From assembly GCA_027592785.1 (NCBI GenBank), contig JAQCLD010000021.1, positions 1 to 50,142 on the forward strand: a DNA stretch of 50,142 bases. The letters run 5' to 3'. This document shows, in pieces, positions 8,454 to 18,145 of this stretch. Each line of letters begins with the position of its first letter. Position 1 is the stretch's first letter. Under the pieces are notes generated by a model that saw nothing but the letters and a program-made list of their open reading frames with translations, had not been told where the DNA came from and ran no database searches. Source of the DNA: Acidobacteriota bacterium (GTDB lineage: Bacteria > Acidobacteriota > Terriglobia > Bryobacterales > UBA6623). Position numbers and translations under genes: made by a program.

Positions 8454-9587
8454 ATGCTCTACTACCTGTTTTACGAGCAACTCTTCCCCGCTATCAGTCC
8501 GTTTCGCGTCTTCAGTTACATCACGGTCCGCACGGCGTTCGCAGGGTTTACGGCGTTGCTGCTGGGGTTGCTGCTGGGCCCCTGGCTGATCCGCCGGTTG
8601 CAAGCGTTTCAGATCGGTCAACACATTCGCGAAGACGGCCCCGCGTCGCACCAGTACAAGGCGGGCACGCCGACCATGGGCGGCTTGCTGATCAATCTGT
8701 CGATCATCGTGCCGACGTTGCTGTGGTCGAATCTGACGAATCCCTACGTGTGGCTGGCCTTGCTGGCTTTGACCGGTTTCGGCGCGATCGGGTTTCTAGA
8801 CGACATATCCAAGATTCGCGGCGAACGGAGTCTCGGACTCACGGCGCGCGGCAAGATCGGCCTGCAGATCTTAATGACCCTGGTCATCGTAGCGGCCCTG
8901 GCCTGGCTATACGCGCGAGGCGACTACAATCCGCAGCTCGTCTTCCCGTTCTTCAAGACGTTTCGGCCCAGCTTGGTGATCGAGAGCTTGACTGCCAATC
9001 CTTGGACTTTCCCGGCCGCCTTCTCGTTGCTGTTCGTCTTCCTGTTCTTCGTCTTGGTGGGCGCCTCGAACGCGGTCAACCTGACGGACGGTCTGGACGG
9101 CTTAGCGATCGGGCTGATGATCATCTCGGGTGGGGCCCTGACGGCGCTGTGCTACGTCGCCGGACATGCCGAGATCGCCACCTATCTCGATATTCCGCGC
9201 GTGCCCCTGGCTGCGGAATTGACGATCTTTTGCGGAGCGCTGGTGGGAGCGAGCCTGGCGTTTCTTTGGTACAACGCACACCCGGCGGAGATCTTTATGG
9301 GCGATGTCGGATCGCTGGCGCTGGGCGGCGCCATGGGCATGGTTGCGGTACTGATCGGTCAGGCGATTCTGTTGCTTTTTGTGGGCGGAGTATTCGTTGC
9401 CGAGGCGCTGTCGGTGATCTTGCAGGTCGGCAGTTACAAGCTGCGGGGCAAACGCATCTTCTTGATGGCGCCGCTCCATCATCACTTCGAAAAGCTTGGC
9501 TGGGACGAGTCGCGGGTGATTGTACGTTTTTGGATAGCGGGATTGATCTGGGCGCTGTTGGCGCTCAGCACTTTGAAGTTGCGATGA
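8454..9587 (+). CDS. mraY: Phospho-MurNAc-pentapeptide transferase MraY
   Basis: MraY moves phospho-MurNAc-pentapeptide onto undecaprenyl phosphate to form lipid I at the inner membrane. The 377-aa product has about ten hydrophobic segments. Catalytic loops are visible: GTPTMGGLLI, FLDDISKI, the NAVNLTDGLDGLAIG loop with its essential aspartates, and FMGDVGSLALGG followed by a C-terminal MAPLHHHFE, the conserved HHH loop. It starts at ATG 8454, three bases after murF, and its stop overlaps the murD start (ATGA at 9584). Confidence 0.97.
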   Translation: MLYYLFYEQLFPAISPFRVFSYITVRTAFAGFTALLLGLLLGPWLIRRLQAFQIGQHIREDGPASHQYKAGTPTMGGLLINLSIIVPTLLWSNLTNPYVWLALLALTGFGAIGFLDDISKIRGERSLGLTARGKIGLQILMTLVIVAALAWLYARGDYNPQLVFPFFKTFRPSLVIESLTANPWTFPAAFSLLFVFLFFVLVGASNAVNLTDGLDGLAIGLMIISGGALTALCYVAGHAEIATYLDIPRVPLAAELTIFCGALVGASLAFLWYNAHPAEIFMGDVGSLALGGAMGMVAVLIGQAILLLFVGGVFVAEALSVILQVGSYKLRGKRIFLMAPLHHHFEKLGWDESRVIVRFWIAGLIWALLALSTLKLR

Positions 9588-10930
9588 GTGCATACGAAGG
9601 GAAGCGCGTGTTGGTGGTCGGGCTGGGCGAATCCGGCAAGGCCGCAGTGCGTTTTTTCCACTCTCGCGGCGCTCGCGTAACGGTCGCCGATCGACGCTCG
9701 GCGGCGGAGTTAGAAGCAGCGATCGAGGAGTTTCGAGGATTGGATGTCGAGCTCGCTCTCGGCGAACATTCTGGGGACGTTTTCCTGGCGCAGGACTTGA
9801 TCGTTCCTTCACCCGGGGTTCCCTGGGATCTGTCTCAACTAAATTCGGCTCGGAAGGAGGGAATCCATGTCGCAGGCGAACTCGAGACAGCTTCCAGGGA
9901 GCTTAGGGGACGTGTGGTTGGCGTCACTGGTACGAACGGCAAGACGACGACGACCTCTTTGATCGGACACATTTTCAATACGGCGGGAATCACAACCGAG
10001 ATCGGCGGCAATATCGGCCGGCCGGTACTGGACCTCGTCGAGACATCCACGGACTCAACCTGGAACGTCTTGGAGCTATCGAGTTTCCAGCTGGAGGCGA
10101 TGACTACATTTCGCTGCCACATAGCGGTCGTTTTGAACGTCACTCCGGACCACCTCGATCGCCACGGCACGTTCGATGGTTACGCCGCCGCCAAAGCGCA
10201 TGTCCTCGGGCCGCAGCAAGTAGATGACTTTGCGGTGCTAAATCAAGACGATGCGACTTGCCGTACGTTTGAGAAGTTCGTCCGGGGGCGGACGATTTGG
10301 TTTAGCCGCACCCGACCGCTGACGAAAGGCATTTGCGCCAGCGATGGATGGATCTTACGAGACGGCCAACGAGTTTGTTCGACTGAGTTGCCTATCCTCG
10401 GAACGCACAACCTCGAGAACGCCTTGGCCGCCGTAGGCGCCGCGTCGGCCGCCGGCATTGGCGACGAGCAAATTGCTCGCGGATTGGCCAGCTTCCAGCC
10501 TGTCGAGCATCGTCTGGAGTTCGTCCGGCGCCTGAATGGCGTTGACTATTACAACGACTCGAAGGCAACGAACGTTGACGCGGCCATCAAGGCGCTGGAG
10601 TCTTTCGACAAGGAAATTTGGCTCATTATCGGCGGTCGAGACAAAAAGAGTGATTACACGGCGCTGCAGCCGGTCATGAATGGCAGAGTGAAAGAGGCCT
10701 TGCTGATTGGCGAAGCCGCAAAGCAGATTCGTGAGCAACTCGACGCAGCGACGCCTTTGGTGGATTGCCGGACCCTTGAGGCGGCAGTGCAGCGAGCGCA
10801 GCGCCAGGCTGCGGCTGGAGACGTCGTGCTCTTGTCGCCTGCCTGCGCGAGTTTCGACCAGTTTGAGAACTATGGCCAGCGCGGAAGAGAGTTCAAGCGC
10901 ATCGTGAACGCATTGGGAGACGCGAGCTAG
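9584..10930 (+). CDS. murD: UDP-MurNAc-L-alanine:D-glutamate ligase MurD
   Basis: MurD adds D-glutamate, the second stem-peptide residue. The 448-aa product begins with a Rossmann-like motif (VLVVGLGESGKAA). It then has the P-loop GTNGKTTTTS, LELSSFQLE, NVTPDHLDRHG, the YYNDSKATN motif and a C-terminal LLSPACASFDQF, all characteristic of MurD. The open frame continues far upstream through mraY, but that part is an Arg/Gly-rich shadow. The ATG at 9584, overlapping the mraY stop, directly precedes the conserved N-terminus. The TAG stop shares its last base with the GTG start of ftsW. Confidence 0.97.
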   Translation: MSAYEGKRVLVVGLGESGKAAVRFFHSRGARVTVADRRSAAELEAAIEEFRGLDVELALGEHSGDVFLAQDLIVPSPGVPWDLSQLNSARKEGIHVAGELETASRELRGRVVGVTGTNGKTTTTSLIGHIFNTAGITTEIGGNIGRPVLDLVETSTDSTWNVLELSSFQLEAMTTFRCHIAVVLNVTPDHLDRHGTFDGYAAAKAHVLGPQQVDDFAVLNQDDATCRTFEKFVRGRTIWFSRTRPLTKGICASDGWILRDGQRVCSTELPILGTHNLENALAAVGAASAAGIGDEQIARGLASFQPVEHRLEFVRRLNGVDYYNDSKATNVDAAIKALESFDKEIWLIIGGRDKKSDYTALQPVMNGRVKEALLIGEAAKQIREQLDAATPLVDCRTLEAAVQRAQRQAAAGDVVLLSPACASFDQFENYGQRGREFKRIVNALGDAS

Positions 10931-12003
10931 TGCCAAGTCGACTGCAGTACGACCGTACGCTGTGCAGCACGGTTCTGGTGTTGGCCTTCTTCGGGCTGCT
11001 CATGGTCTTCAGTGTCACGACGGCCGGGGCGAACGGCAGCGGCTTCGTGGTGAAGCAGTGTGTTGCGGTTCTGATCGGCCTGACCGCCATGCGCTTCTTG
11101 ATGTTCCGCGACTATCACGAGTGGCGCAATCAAACAACGGTGAACGCGGTCGTCGGCGGCGTGATCATTCTCCTGCTCTTAGCGCTGTTGATCGGCACGG
11201 GAGCGGGAACGAGCCGTTTCATCCGCTTTGGGCCATTGTCCTTGCAGCCTTCAGAGTTGTCTAAGCTGGCGTTGATCCTTTTCCTGGCCTACTTCTTGGA
11301 GTCGCGTAAGGGAAAGTTGGACAACCCGCGAACGCTGGCCGGAGGCGTTTTAGTGCTGAGCGTCTTTTGTGGCCTGATCTTGGGAGGCCGTGACTTGGGT
11401 ACCGCGGTCGCTGTGATCGCGATTGCCGCCGCGATTTTCTGGGCGGCTGGCGTGCCGACCCGCTACTTTGCCGTTGGCGGAGCCGCATTCGCCGGCTTCT
11501 TTGCCCTCGCCGTTTGGCTCGATCCGTTCCGCATGAAGCGCTTGTTGATCTTCTTGAACCCCGAGAGTGACCCGCAGGGCGGCGGCTTCCAGATTATCCA
11601 GTCCACGATCGCCGTTGGCAGCGGCGGGTGGCTCGGTCAAGGGCTCATGCTGGGACGGCAGAAGATGCGCTTCTTGCCGGAGGCGCACACCGATTTCATC
11701 TTCGGCGTTATCGCCGAGGAATTAGGTTTGATCGGCAGCTTGCTTGTCGTGTTGGCCTTTGCGCTAATTCTGTGGCGCGGCTTGCGCGCGGCGCGTCGGG
11801 CGCCGGACGACTTTGGCTGCTATCTGGCGACTGGCGCCACGGCAATGATCGTCTGCCAGGCGATGATCAACATCGGAGTTGTGCTGGGCATGCTGCCGAC
11901 GAAAGGCATGCCGTTGCCGTTTATAAGCTACGGCGGCTCGTCCATGATTGTTTCCCTGGCGGCAGCTGGGTTGTTGTTGAATGTCAGTCAACGGGCACAG
12001 TAG
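10930..12003 (+). CDS. ftsW: Septal peptidoglycan polymerase FtsW (SEDS family)
   Basis: FtsW polymerises lipid II at the septum together with FtsI. The 357-aa membrane protein has about ten hydrophobic segments and the SEDS signatures: TSRFIRFGPLSLQPSELSKL (the catalytic-cavity loop), LPEAHTDFIFGVIAEELG and LPFISYGGSS near the C-terminus. FtsW and RodA are similar; the position between murD and murG in the dcw cluster supports FtsW. Translation starts at a GTG that reuses the last base of the murD stop (TAGTG). Confidence 0.95.
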   Translation: MPSRLQYDRTLCSTVLVLAFFGLLMVFSVTTAGANGSGFVVKQCVAVLIGLTAMRFLMFRDYHEWRNQTTVNAVVGGVIILLLLALLIGTGAGTSRFIRFGPLSLQPSELSKLALILFLAYFLESRKGKLDNPRTLAGGVLVLSVFCGLILGGRDLGTAVAVIAIAAAIFWAAGVPTRYFAVGGAAFAGFFALAVWLDPFRMKRLLIFLNPESDPQGGGFQIIQSTIAVGSGGWLGQGLMLGRQKMRFLPEAHTDFIFGVIAEELGLIGSLLVVLAFALILWRGLRAARRAPDDFGCYLATGATAMIVCQAMINIGVVLGMLPTKGMPLPFISYGGSSMIVSLAAAGLLLNVSQRAQ

Positions 12004-13189
12004 CCGAGAGGCCGCGGTCGCCTCAGTGGCGATGCCGGCGGCGTCGGCATTCGAATTTGTTACGGAGGACGTGGACCGTAGAGAACCAGTGACGATACTA
12101 GCTGCGGCAGGAGGAACCGGCGGGCACATTGTGCCGGCGCTGGAGGTGGCTCGCGAATTGCGCGAGCGGGGCCATAGCTGCGTCTTCGTCGGCGCCGGCC
12201 GTGAGTTGGAGCAGCGTCTGACGAGTGCGGCGGGGTTCCCGCTCGAAGCTCTGCGCAGCGGTCCGCTGAATCAGGTGTCGCTGGCAACGAAGGTCAGAAC
12301 GCTGCTGCGCTTGCCCGGCGCCTTGTTTGACGCGCTGCGGTTGATTGGCCGCTACCGTCCCGCCGCCGTGCTCAGCTTGGGCGGATACGCCTCAGGCCCG
12401 CTTGCCGCGGCGGCCTGGTTGCGCGGCGTCCCGATCGTCGCCTTGGAGCCCAACGCCTACCCAGGGATGGCCAACCGGCTGATCGGTCCCGTAGTCGCTC
12501 GGGCGCTCACAGGCATTCCGGCGACCGAAAGATACTTTCGACGCAACAGGACGGAGACCATCGGAGCGCCGGTCAGGAAAGAGTTTTTCGAGATTCCTAT
12601 CAAAAAACATACAGAACCGTTTATGATTTTGATTACCGGTGGAAGTCAGGGCGCGCGGACGCTGAATAGTGCGGTGGCGGAGGCTGTTCAGCTTTGGGTG
12701 CGCAACGGCGCTTCCACGCAGCTGCGCATCTTGCACCAAGCGGGCAAAGCGGACGCCGGCCGACTGCAGTCGGAGTATGTGAGGCTCGGGAGCGGATCGG
12801 TGCAGGCCGAAGCCGTTGAGTTTTTGGACGATATGCCGGCCGCGTTTGCGCAAGCGGACGTGGTGATCAGTCGTGCCGGCGCGTCGACAGTCGGAGAACT
12901 CTGCGCGGCGGGGCGCGCGTCGATTCTGATTCCGTACCCGCATGCTGCGGACGATCATCAGACTCGCAACGCCGAGGCTCTGGCTTCGGCGGGAGGCGCG
13001 CAGGTGGTCAGCGATGCGCAGTGGAACGGTGCGCGGATGGTGCGGGAGATTGAGTCCTTACTGAGCGTTCCGGGACGCTTGGAGGAGATGGAGACGGCCG
13101 CTCGCTCCTTAGCGCGACCGGGTGCGGCTCGACGGGCGGCGGACGTGTTGGAAGAAGTTGCCGGGTGCAACGGACGGAAAGGATCGTAA
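11981..13189 (+). CDS. murG: Lipid II synthase MurG (UDP-GlcNAc transferase)
   Basis: MurG transfers GlcNAc to lipid I to make lipid II on the cytoplasmic face of the membrane. The GT-B fold is clear: AAAGGTGGHIVPALEVAREL near the N-terminus, SLGGYASGP, EPNAYPGMANR, ITGGSQGARTLN and a C-terminal SRAGASTVGELCAAGR loop. The longest frame starts at ATG 11981, 23 bases inside ftsW, giving 402 aa and a 36-residue extension before the usual N-terminus. ATG at 12032 or GTG at 12089 are credible alternatives that would remove most of the extension. It ends directly against murC. Confidence 0.95.
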   Translation: MSVNGHSSREAAVASVAMPAASAFEFVTEDVDRREPVTILAAAGGTGGHIVPALEVARELRERGHSCVFVGAGRELEQRLTSAAGFPLEALRSGPLNQVSLATKVRTLLRLPGALFDALRLIGRYRPAAVLSLGGYASGPLAAAAWLRGVPIVALEPNAYPGMANRLIGPVVARALTGIPATERYFRRNRTETIGAPVRKEFFEIPIKKHTEPFMILITGGSQGARTLNSAVAEAVQLWVRNGASTQLRILHQAGKADAGRLQSEYVRLGSGSVQAEAVEFLDDMPAAFAQADVVISRAGASTVGELCAAGRASILIPYPHAADDHQTRNAEALASAGGAQVVSDAQWNGARMVREIESLLSVPGRLEEMETAARSLARPGAARRAADVLEEVAGCNGRKGS

Positions 13190-14623
13190 GTGTTATTTCG
13201 CGACGGCCTCATAAGACAACGCCGCATCCACTTCATTGGGATCGGCGGCATTGGCATGAGCGGAATTGCGGAAATCTTGCTGAACCTGGGCTACAAGATC
13301 AGCGGTTCCGACCTCAGGGGCTCCGCGGTCACCGACAGGCTCAAGACGATGGGCGCCGTGGTTTTTGAGGGACATGCGGCCGAACACGTCGGCGGCGCGG
13401 ACGCCGTCGTGTATTCCTCCGCTATCTCTCCCAAGAACCCGGAGTTCGCGTTAGCGCGTGAGCGGGGCATCCCGACCATCATGCGCGGTGAATTGCTTGC
13501 CGAGCTGATGCGGCTGAAGTACGGCATTGCCATTGCCGGCAGCCATGGCAAGACGACAACAACCTCGATGACGGCTGCAGTGCTGCATGGAGCCCAAAAG
13601 GACCCAACCGTGGTCGTTGGCGGCCGGGTCGGTTCGATGGGTTCGAACGCGCGGCTCGGCAAGAGCGATTTTCTGCTGGTGGAGGCCGACGAGAGCGATG
13701 GATCATTCCTGCGCCTAGCGCCCATCATTGCCGTGATCACCAACATCGATCACGAGCACATGGACCACTACAAGTCCGTGGAAGCCCTCGAACAAGCTTT
13801 CGTCGACTTCGCTAACAAAACGCCGTTCTACGGCTCGACGATCGTTTGCCTGGATGACCCGACTCTGCGGCGTCTGCTGCCGCGGATCACCAGGCGAGTG
13901 CGAACTTTTGGCACAGAGGAATCGTCTCCGGATGCTGATCTAGTGATTAGCAACATGGATTGCGGACACCTGGCGAGCCGCTTCGACCTGTGTCTGCGGG
14001 GCGAAGACCTGGGCACGTTTGAGGTACAGGGCGTCGGGCGCCACAACGTGCTCAATGCGGCGGCTGCTTGCTCGGTCGCGTTGGAACTGGACGCGACAGC
14101 CAATCAAGTACGCGATGGCCTGCGGGAATTCATCGGCGTCGATCGGCGATTCCAAGTCCGTGGCGTTCGCGGCGATGTGACGGTCATCGACGACTACGGA
14201 CATCACCCCACCGAGATCCGCGCGACCCTTGCCGCCGCCAGAACTTGCGACTTTCGCAGAGTGCTCGTTTTGTTCCAGCCGCACCGCTATTCGAGAACAA
14301 GCTTGCTCGCAGATGACTTCGCAATAAGTTTCGAGGACTGCGATCGCGTCTGGGTAACCGATATCTACGCGGCTAGCGAAGAGCCCTGGCCTGGGGTCAA
14401 TAGTCCCGCCTTGGTGGAGAAGATTCGTGCCGCCGGCGCCGACCACGCCAGCTATGCGGAGTCGATGGAATCGGCGGTTGAGCAGGCCGTGGCGGAGGCG
14501 TCTCCGGGCGACGTGATCATTACGCTGGGCGCGGGCAGTATTGGGAGAGCGGGCGACGATCTGCTGGCTGGACTAGAGACGCGGTTTGCAACTGCCGCTT
14601 CAAGAGCGAGAGCGGCGAAATAG
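13190..14623 (+). CDS. murC: UDP-MurNAc:L-alanine ligase MurC
   Basis: MurC attaches L-alanine to UDP-MurNAc, the first step of stem-peptide synthesis. The 477-aa product shows RIHFIGIGGIGMSGIAE at the N-terminus, the P-loop GSHGKTTTTS, the EADESDGSFL motif, NIDHEHMDHY, DDYGHHPTEI and FQPHRYSRT, all typical of MurC. It starts with GTG immediately after the murG stop and ends directly before ftsQ. In many bacteria murB follows here; this cluster goes straight to ftsQ, so murB must lie elsewhere. Confidence 0.97.
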   Translation: MLFRDGLIRQRRIHFIGIGGIGMSGIAEILLNLGYKISGSDLRGSAVTDRLKTMGAVVFEGHAAEHVGGADAVVYSSAISPKNPEFALARERGIPTIMRGELLAELMRLKYGIAIAGSHGKTTTTSMTAAVLHGAQKDPTVVVGGRVGSMGSNARLGKSDFLLVEADESDGSFLRLAPIIAVITNIDHEHMDHYKSVEALEQAFVDFANKTPFYGSTIVCLDDPTLRRLLPRITRRVRTFGTEESSPDADLVISNMDCGHLASRFDLCLRGEDLGTFEVQGVGRHNVLNAAAACSVALELDATANQVRDGLREFIGVDRRFQVRGVRGDVTVIDDYGHHPTEIRATLAAARTCDFRRVLVLFQPHRYSRTSLLADDFAISFEDCDRVWVTDIYAASEEPWPGVNSPALVEKIRAAGADHASYAESMESAVEQAVAEASPGDVIITLGAGSIGRAGDDLLAGLETRFATAASRARAAK

Positions 14624-15514
14624 ATGGCTGTCGAAGGAAAACCAAGAAGTCGCAAGACGAAGGGCGATCAGGCGGACGGCTTTCAACGCCGTAGTCGGCC
14701 TGTGCGTGTGCGGCGCGGGGTTGCGGATTGGCGCAGCTGGCCTTGGCGAAAGATCGTGATTTTCAGCGTCCTCGGTGTCCTCAGCGCCAGCGCGTTGAGC
14801 GCACTGAGCGGTTATGTCCACACTTCAGAGCGATTCCGCTTCCCGTCCGATGGTTCCGGTCTGGCTGTTAGCGGGTTGGAGCGGCTGGGGCCGCAACCGA
14901 TACAGCGGGTCTTTGAAACCGCCTTCGGCAAGCCGCTCGCCGAGGTCGATTTAGAAGCCCGCCGAAAAGACCTCTTGGAGTTGCAGTGGGTGCGGGGCGC
15001 GACGATCTCACGAATCTGGCCCGATCGAGTATGGGTGGACGTCATCGAACGGCAGCCCGTAGCTTACTTGCGTCTGAAGTCGGGCCGACGCGGTAACACG
15101 TTGATCGATCGAGACGGAGCGTTGCTCGATCCACTGCCCGGCGTTCAGTTCGATCTGCCCGTGGTGGATGGCATCGAGGCCGACACAAGCGTTGCGGACC
15201 GTCTCAAGCGCGTTCAATTGCTTGAAAAACTGGTTGCCGACCTGGATCGTGAGGAGCCCGCCTATAGCGAACATTTTGGCCAGATCGATCTCAGCGATGC
15301 GCAGAATGCCGTGGCGACGGTAGTCCGTAAAGGCGAGGTGTTCCAGCTGGCGATGGGCGACAAACTATTTCGGCATCGTTTTGAAGCGTTTCTAGACGGC
15401 GTTGCCAGCTGGGAAAAAACCTACGGAAAGTTGTCCAAGATTGATCTACGCTTCGAGGACAAAGTGTTTGGAGAGCAGCTGCAAGACGAGCCGGCCAACC
15501 GACGGAGTCGCTAA
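14624..15514 (+). CDS. ftsQ: Cell division protein FtsQ (DivIB family)
   Basis: FtsQ is a bitopic periplasmic scaffold that recruits FtsL/FtsB to the septum. The 296-aa product has a basic cytoplasmic tail of about 42 residues, one membrane segment (IVIFSVLGVLSASALSAL, about 43-60), a POTRA domain around 70-140 (LEARRKDLLELQWVRGATIS then VDVIERQPVAYL), and a FtsQ-type domain ending in FEDKVFGEQL. The ATG directly abuts the murC stop. Sequence conservation is low in this family, so order of domains and position between murC and ftsA carry the call. Confidence 0.92.
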   Translation: MAVEGKPRSRKTKGDQADGFQRRSRPVRVRRGVADWRSWPWRKIVIFSVLGVLSASALSALSGYVHTSERFRFPSDGSGLAVSGLERLGPQPIQRVFETAFGKPLAEVDLEARRKDLLELQWVRGATISRIWPDRVWVDVIERQPVAYLRLKSGRRGNTLIDRDGALLDPLPGVQFDLPVVDGIEADTSVADRLKRVQLLEKLVADLDREEPAYSEHFGQIDLSDAQNAVATVVRKGEVFQLAMGDKLFRHRFEAFLDGVASWEKTYGKLSKIDLRFEDKVFGEQLQDEPANRRSR

Positions 15515-15523
15515 CGAGATAAG

Positions 15524-16735
15524 ATGCCGCCAGTACAACATTGTCTCGTCGGTCTCGACCTCGGCAGCAGCCGGACGCGCTGCGTTGCGGCCATTGAAGA
15601 GAACTCGCGTCTACGATTCATTAGCCACGGCTCGGCACCGGTAAGCCGTCGTGGTTGGGAACGCAGCGTGATCTCCGATCAGGACCCGGTTTTGGAGTCG
15701 GTGGAAAAGGCGGTTGAAGAGGCCGAGCGAAACGGCGGTGTACTCATTGATGCCGCGGTTGTGGGCATAGGCGGCATCCACGTTAAGTCCAACTTGAGCC
15801 ACGCCTACGTCAATCTGAACTCGTGGGAAACGGAGATCGACAAAGGGCACGTCGACGAGGCAGTCAAACGCGCCTCGCAAGGGCCGCTGAGCGAGGATCG
15901 GGTGGTCGTCCAAGCCACCCCGCTGGAGTTCTCGGTCGATCAGCAGCCGCACAAGCGAAATCCCCTGGGAATGTCCGGCAAACGTCTGGACGCTCAGGTC
16001 CAAGTCGTCTCCGCTCTGGCGCAGGCTCATGACAATATTTGCGCGGTGGTCAACCGCGCAGGCGTCCGGGTGGAAGAGACGATCTCAGAAGTATTCGCTG
16101 CCTCCTATGCGGTTCTAGAAGAGCAAGAGCGCGAAATGGGCGTTGCCGTGGTGGATATGGGCGCCGACTCGTGCGAGTTACTGGTCTATCTGGACAACGA
16201 TCTTCGCTTGGTCTCGAGCATCCCCTTCGGCGGCGAGCACTTCTCTCGAGACGTCGCGGCCGTGCTCAGAACTCATCGTGAAGACGCCGAACGGCTGATC
16301 GAGCAGTATGGTTCCGTGTTGCCCGAACAAACTCCGGCCAATGTGACCGTTGCCGTGCCCAATCTCAAGGGCAACGGTTTTGAGGAACAGCCGAGACGAC
16401 TGCTTAACGAGATTCTCAAAGCGCGCGCCGAAGAAATCTTCGAGTTGATTCGCGACGAGCTGGACCGGCAAGGCTTTTCTAATCGTTTGATCGGCGGGAC
16501 GGTGCTCACCGGCTCGCTGGCTTGCATGGCTGGGGTGTGTGACCTGGCTGAGCAGGTGTTGGACTCGAGTACGCGCATTGGGCTGCCCCCTCGGATCGAA
16601 GATCTGCCCGATGAGTTGGATCACCCGGGGTGGGCGACGTCGATCGGCCTAGTGCTCTACGCGCAGAGGCTGCGACTGCATCAGAAACGTCGGAAGGACA
16701 GAGTCGCGGAATGGCTCAAGGCGCTGTTTAACTAA
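15524..16735 (+). CDS. ftsA: Cell division protein FtsA
   Basis: FtsA is the actin-like ATPase that tethers FtsZ to the membrane. The 403-aa product has the actin-type phosphate loops: [17 protein letters not shown] at the N-terminus and [20 protein letters not shown] in the middle. It also has the [15 protein letters not shown] stretch typical of FtsA and a C-terminal [11 protein letters not shown] loop. The last residues ([12 protein letters not shown]) form a plausible amphipathic membrane-targeting helix, as in E. coli FtsA. It lies 9 bases after ftsQ and 20 before ftsZ. Confidence 0.95.
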   Translation: MPPVQHCLVGLDLGSSRTRCVAAIEENSRLRFISHGSAPVSRRGWERSVISDQDPVLESVEKAVEEAERNGGVLIDAAVVGIGGIHVKSNLSHAYVNLNSWETEIDKGHVDEAVKRASQGPLSEDRVVVQATPLEFSVDQQPHKRNPLGMSGKRLDAQVQVVSALAQAHDNICAVVNRAGVRVEETISEVFAASYAVLEEQEREMGVAVVDMGADSCELLVYLDNDLRLVSSIPFGGEHFSRDVAAVLRTHREDAERLIEQYGSVLPEQTPANVTVAVPNLKGNGFEEQPRRLLNEILKARAEEIFELIRDELDRQGFSNRLIGGTVLTGSLACMAGVCDLAEQVLDSSTRIGLPPRIEDLPDELDHPGWATSIGLVLYAQRLRLHQKRRKDRVAEWLKALFN

Positions 16736-16755
16736 TTTCCTGGAGGACGCAAGGC

Positions 16756-18027
16756 ATGATCGAAGACCTCATCCCAGAATCGCATGAAGACAAGGCTGGC
16801 CTGAACCAGAGAGGCCGCGAGGCCGAAGAGGGCGAAGGCCTGCTTTACGACTTCGAAGACGAAGCGCGCCCCAGTGCGCGGATCAAAGTCATCGGCGTCG
16901 GCGGCGGCGGTTGCAACGCCGTCAACCGCATGATCGAGGCCGGCGTTGAGGGCGTGCAGTTCGCCGCCATCAATACCGATGAACAGGCGCTGCGTGTCTC
17001 CAGAGCTCAGGTCAAGCTGCAGATCGGCGCCAAGCTCACCGGCGGCCGCGGCGCCGGCTCCAATCCGGAGATCGGCCGCAAGGCTGCTTTGGAAGACTCC
17101 GAGCGGCTCATTGAATTGCTCAGCGAGTCCGACATGGTCTTTGTAACGGCCGGTCTGGGCGGCGGTACCGGAACCGGCGCCGCGCCTATCGTGGCCTCGT
17201 TGGCTAAGGAACTCGGCGCACTCACCGTGGCCGTAGTCACCAAGCCGTTCGCCTTCGAGGGCGTACAACGCATCGCCGCGGCCGAGGAGGGGATCAAGGA
17301 ACTGGCCGAGACCGTCGATACGGTCGTGACGATTCCCAACGAGCGCCTGTTGGACGTTGTCGAGCGCGGAACCAGCTTCTTTGAGGCCTTCCGCGTCGCG
17401 GACGACATTCTGCTCCAAGCGGTGCAGGGTATCTCGGGCATCATTACGATCCCCGGCATCATCAATCGCGACTTCGCCGACATTCGTACCGTCATGCATG
17501 GCATGGGCTATGCCGTTATGGGAACGGCGCAGGCCGCCGGGCCGAGTGCGGCAGTCGAAGCAGCACGCAAGGCCGTCAATTCGCCGTTGCTCGAAGACGC
17601 ATCCATCGAAGGCGCCCGCGGGATTCTCATCAACATCACCGGCGGAAAGAATCTCAGCCTGCATGAGGTGCACGAGGCCTGCACGATCATTCAGCGCGCC
17701 GCAGATCCGGCCGCGAACATCATCTTCGGCTGCGTGATGGACGAGTCGATGGGCGACAAGGTCAAGCTGACCGTGATTGCAACCGGCTTCCGCGAAGAAA
17801 TGGCCAGCTGTGTCGAGCCGCACGATGTCCATGGACACGCTAACGTCCGCACCATGCCGGTGCGCAACGATCTGACCCGCAGCCGAGTGCCGAACGGCGC
17901 CGGTTTGCAGCCGTCCGCGCGCGCGGAAGAACAGATTGCCGAGGAGCGCGCCTCTCGCGAGGAAGCCCCCGCGGTTGATCCCACTGACCGCGAGCAGCCG
18001 GCGTTTTTGCGCCGCAAGATCGAATAG
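16756..18027 (+). CDS. ftsZ: Cell division GTPase FtsZ
   Basis: FtsZ is the tubulin-like GTPase that builds the division ring. The 423-aa product contains [18 protein letters not shown], the tubulin signature [12 protein letters not shown] (about residues 133-143), [15 protein letters not shown] T7 loop ([13 protein letters not shown]) and a variable linker. The C-terminal peptide PAFLRRKIE fits the FtsA/SepF-binding tail. The 42 residues before the conserved core are acidic and longer than usual; no later in-frame start restores the short form. GGAGG in the GGAGGAC-type site about 10 bases before ATG 16756 is a good ribosome-binding site. Confidence 0.97.
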   Translation: MIEDLIPESHEDKAGLNQRGREAEEGEGLLYDFEDEARPSARIKVIGVGGGGCNAVNRMIEAGVEGVQFAAINTDEQALRVSRAQVKLQIGAKLTGGRGAGSNPEIGRKAALEDSERLIELLSESDMVFVTAGLGGGTGTGAAPIVASLAKELGALTVAVVTKPFAFEGVQRIAAAEEGIKELAETVDTVVTIPNERLLDVVERGTSFFEAFRVADDILLQAVQGISGIITIPGIINRDFADIRTVMHGMGYAVMGTAQAAGPSAAVEAARKAVNSPLLEDASIEGARGILINITGGKNLSLHEVHEACTIIQRAADPAANIIFGCVMDESMGDKVKLTVIATGFREEMASCVEPHDVHGHANVRTMPVRNDLTRSRVPNGAGLQPSARAEEQIAEERASREEAPAVDPTDREQPAFLRRKIE

Positions 18028-18052
18028 CGATTTGGACCTGCGGTATAGGTTG

Positions 18053-18087
18053 AAAAAAAAGGGGCCGCCTTGTGCGGCCCCTTTATT
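18053..18087 (+). terminator. Intrinsic terminator of the dcw cluster
   Basis: A perfect 8-bp GC stem, GGGGCCGC (18061-18068) and GCGGCCCC (18074-18081), with a 5-base loop is followed by TTTATT and preceded by eight A residues. It sits 33 bases after the ftsZ stop. The A-tract upstream would pair with the U-rich tail and would also let the hairpin work on the other strand. Confidence 0.9.
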
Positions 18088-18132
18088 GTCGAACCTCGGC
18101 CCCCCCTCCCGCAAACGCCCGCCGCTCCACGC

Positions 18133-18138
18133 TAGAAT
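18133..18138 (+). promoter_or_regulatory. -10 box (TAGAAT) of a leaderless promoter
   Basis: TAGAAT at 18133-18138 lies seven bases before the ATG at 18146. A transcript from it would start at or next to the start codon. The -35 region (CGCAAA at 18110-18115 for a 17-base spacer) is poor, so activation or an extended contact may be needed. Confidence 0.5.
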
Positions 18139-18145
18139 CGGGTGT

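Noticed and set aside
8447..9583. Long upstream extension of the murD frame through mraY, suggesting a fusion
   Set aside because: The extension is low-complexity Arg/Gly/Asp sequence overlapping a clear mraY in another frame. murD starts properly at ATG 9584.
16732..18114. 460-aa open frame antisense to ftsZ
   Set aside because: ftsZ is certain on the other strand. The antisense product is Gly/Arg/His-rich with no family motif, as expected for a GC-rich shadow frame.
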